From Desulfobulbaceae bacterium (GTDB lineage: Bacteria > Desulfobacterota > Desulfobulbia > Desulfobulbales > Desulfobulbaceae), in the NCBI GenBank assembly GCA_030633145.1, contig DAOVTM010000278.1, positions 1 to 5,609 of the forward strand: a DNA stretch of 5,609 nucleotides, read 5' to 3'. The notes beneath the pieces are model-generated. The model was not told the DNA's origin, made no database searches, and saw nothing but the letters and a program-made list of their open reading frames with translations. Positions 4,731-5,609 of the stretch are shown here, piece after piece; the first letter of the stretch is position 1; every line of letters starts with the position of its first letter. Made by a program: the position numbers and the translations under genes.

Positions 4731-5609
4731 TCATGAAGCCCCCTCGTCTGTGTACAGATGCTCCTGAAAACCAACAAACGCCTCTCGCACCTCCACCACT
4801 GCGCCCAATTGCGCAATGGCATCACCCACAGAATGGTACTTTAATTCCAGCAGATCAGGCAGCTTTTCCTGCGCCAGTTCCCCGACCCCCTCTGCAATAT
4901 AATGATCCAAAACAAAGGCAAGAAATTCCTGTCGTTTATCAGGATACTGCTGAAAAATCCCCTTCTTGTGACTGTTTACCCGTTCTTTACGGGTGATCGT
5001 AGGCAGATTAAAGGCGATATAGGCCAACACATCAAACAGATCACTCTTTTCCGCATCTATCAGCTTACTGACTGCCTGTAACTGCTCATTGCCAAACCCC
5101 TTTTCCTCAAGTCCGGTCAGTAATCCCTTGCGGGTGTCGGGCTGACTCCACAGGGCGCGTAATTCATCCTCATCCTTAAACAGTTCCGGCAGTTCTCCAT
5201 ACAGCTCCTCAAAAAATTGAGCAGCTGACATTGGTTTGCCGTCAGGACTCCAAAAGGTCATTGCTGACATCGACTGGATAGTACGTTCTTTTCCATCTGC
5301 CAGCTTGATTTTCACTGTCTTTATGCAGACACACGGTCTTTTTCCGCATTCGGGACAAGATTCCGACAGCGGAACGTCACATTCACAGGGCAGATGGCCG
5401 CAGACAGGACATTCCGTTGGCGGCTGCACTGCGCAGATACAGGGAATCTCTCCACAGAATTCACACGGTTCTGATTCCAGCGGTTCGCCATCCCATTCAG
5501 GATCATTGAAATGGGCATACGCCTTTACAAAATCATAAACCGTAAAATAATCCTTGTTGTCAAACAGCCGGGTTCCCCTGCCGATGATCTGCTTAAACTC
5601 AATCATCGA
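4731..5609 (-). CDS. hsdR: Type I restriction enzyme subunit R, C-terminal part (EcoEI/EcoKI-like), cut by the window edge
   Basis: HsdR is the DNA-translocating and cleaving subunit of type I restriction-modification complexes, working with HsdM and HsdS in the cytoplasm. Only the C-terminal 292 residues are here. The frame is open to 5609, so the Met at 5606 is internal, not a start. Numbering from that Met, QIIGRGTR (6-13) is superfamily 2 helicase motif VI, followed by the typical DYFTVYDFVKAY (19-30) and DPEWDGEP (35-42). Residues 48-94 hold three CxxCGxxPCxC units. From about 97 the sequence fits the EcoEI R C-terminal domain: KLADGKERTIQ, FWSPDGKP, AEKSDLFDVLAYIAF and a final FVGFQEHLY. 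The nuclease and ATP-binding motifs would be encoded to the right of the window, where HsdM and HsdS may also lie. The C-terminus looks intact, ending TDEGAS at a TGA (4731-4733). Confidence 0.93.
   Translation of the reverse strand, partial: SMIEFKQIIGRGTRLFDNKDYFTVYDFVKAYAHFNDPEWDGEPLESEPCEFCGEIPCICAVQPPTECPVCGHLPCECDVPLSESCPECGKRPCVCIKTVKIKLADGKERTIQSMSAMTFWSPDGKPMSAAQFFEELYGELPELFKDEDELRALWSQPDTRKGLLTGLEEKGFGNEQLQAVSKLIDAEKSDLFDVLAYIAFNLPTITRKERVNSHKKGIFQQYPDKRQEFLAFVLDHYIAEGVGELAQEKLPDLLELKYHSVGDAIAQLGAVVEVREAFVGFQEHLYTDEGAS
5325..5465 (-). repeat. Threefold 54-bp coding repeat (18-residue Cys motif) in hsdR
   Basis: The encoded motifs CEFCGEIPCIC, CPVCGHLPCEC and CPECGKRPCVC begin exactly 18 residues apart (residues 48, 66 and 84 counted from the Met at 5606). 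Each has the pattern C-x2-C-G-x2-P-C-x-C, twelve Cys in all, as in zinc knuckles or ribbons. The DNA of the units has diverged clearly, so the duplication is old, not a fresh slippage product. From memory, HsdR proteins of this group carry such Cys units in varying number between the helicase and C-terminal domains. Confidence 0.8.

Overview
The window looks like chromosomal DNA from a Gram-negative anaerobe, most likely a sulfate-reducing or sulfur-cycling Desulfobacterota of the Desulfobulbaceae type. The grounds are an exported multiheme c-type cytochrome built of c7-like triheme modules, two lipoprotein signal peptides, a GlcD/D-lactate dehydrogenase-type flavoprotein, and intergenic palindromes of the kinds scattered through such genomes. 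The lineage is an inference from gene content; no marker gene is present.

Layout: 1-604 has no convincing gene. It holds a short hairpin (77-93), a REP/MITE-like inverted repeat (141-208) and a possibly structured leader (317-383). A hexaheme cytochrome c follows (605-1348, +), then a hairpin (1403-1436). Next is a compact three-gene cluster on the + strand: a lipoprotein with two VOC (glyoxalase-fold) domains (1518-2420), a small His/Pro-rich lipoprotein (2417-2788) overlapping it by ATGA, and a GlcD-family FAD oxidoreductase (2802-4220) 13 nt further on. A second repeat-rich, gene-free stretch (4221-4730) separates this from the converging C-terminal part of a type I restriction subunit HsdR (4731-5609, -), which runs off the right edge.

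How the genes may work together: the cytochrome should be periplasmic or exported and carry electrons. The VOC lipoprotein and the His/Pro-rich lipoprotein should be anchored in the envelope. The flavoprotein, with no signal peptide, should oxidise a 2-hydroxy acid such as D-lactate or glycolate on the cytoplasmic side. The tight spacing of the last three makes an operon very likely, but no shared pathway is proven. HsdR is the motor/nuclease subunit of a type I restriction-modification system whose other genes would lie beyond 5609.

The most notable points are a run of ten C in the His/Pro-rich lipoprotein gene, where loss of one base would fuse the lipoprotein in frame to the flavoprotein; the VOC lipoprotein/flavoprotein gene neighbourhood; the duplicated triheme module with a candidate Met ligand in each half; an exact 18-residue cysteine repeat in HsdR; and a 165-bp element with 13-bp inverted ends. 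I found no clear evidence of a wholly new system.
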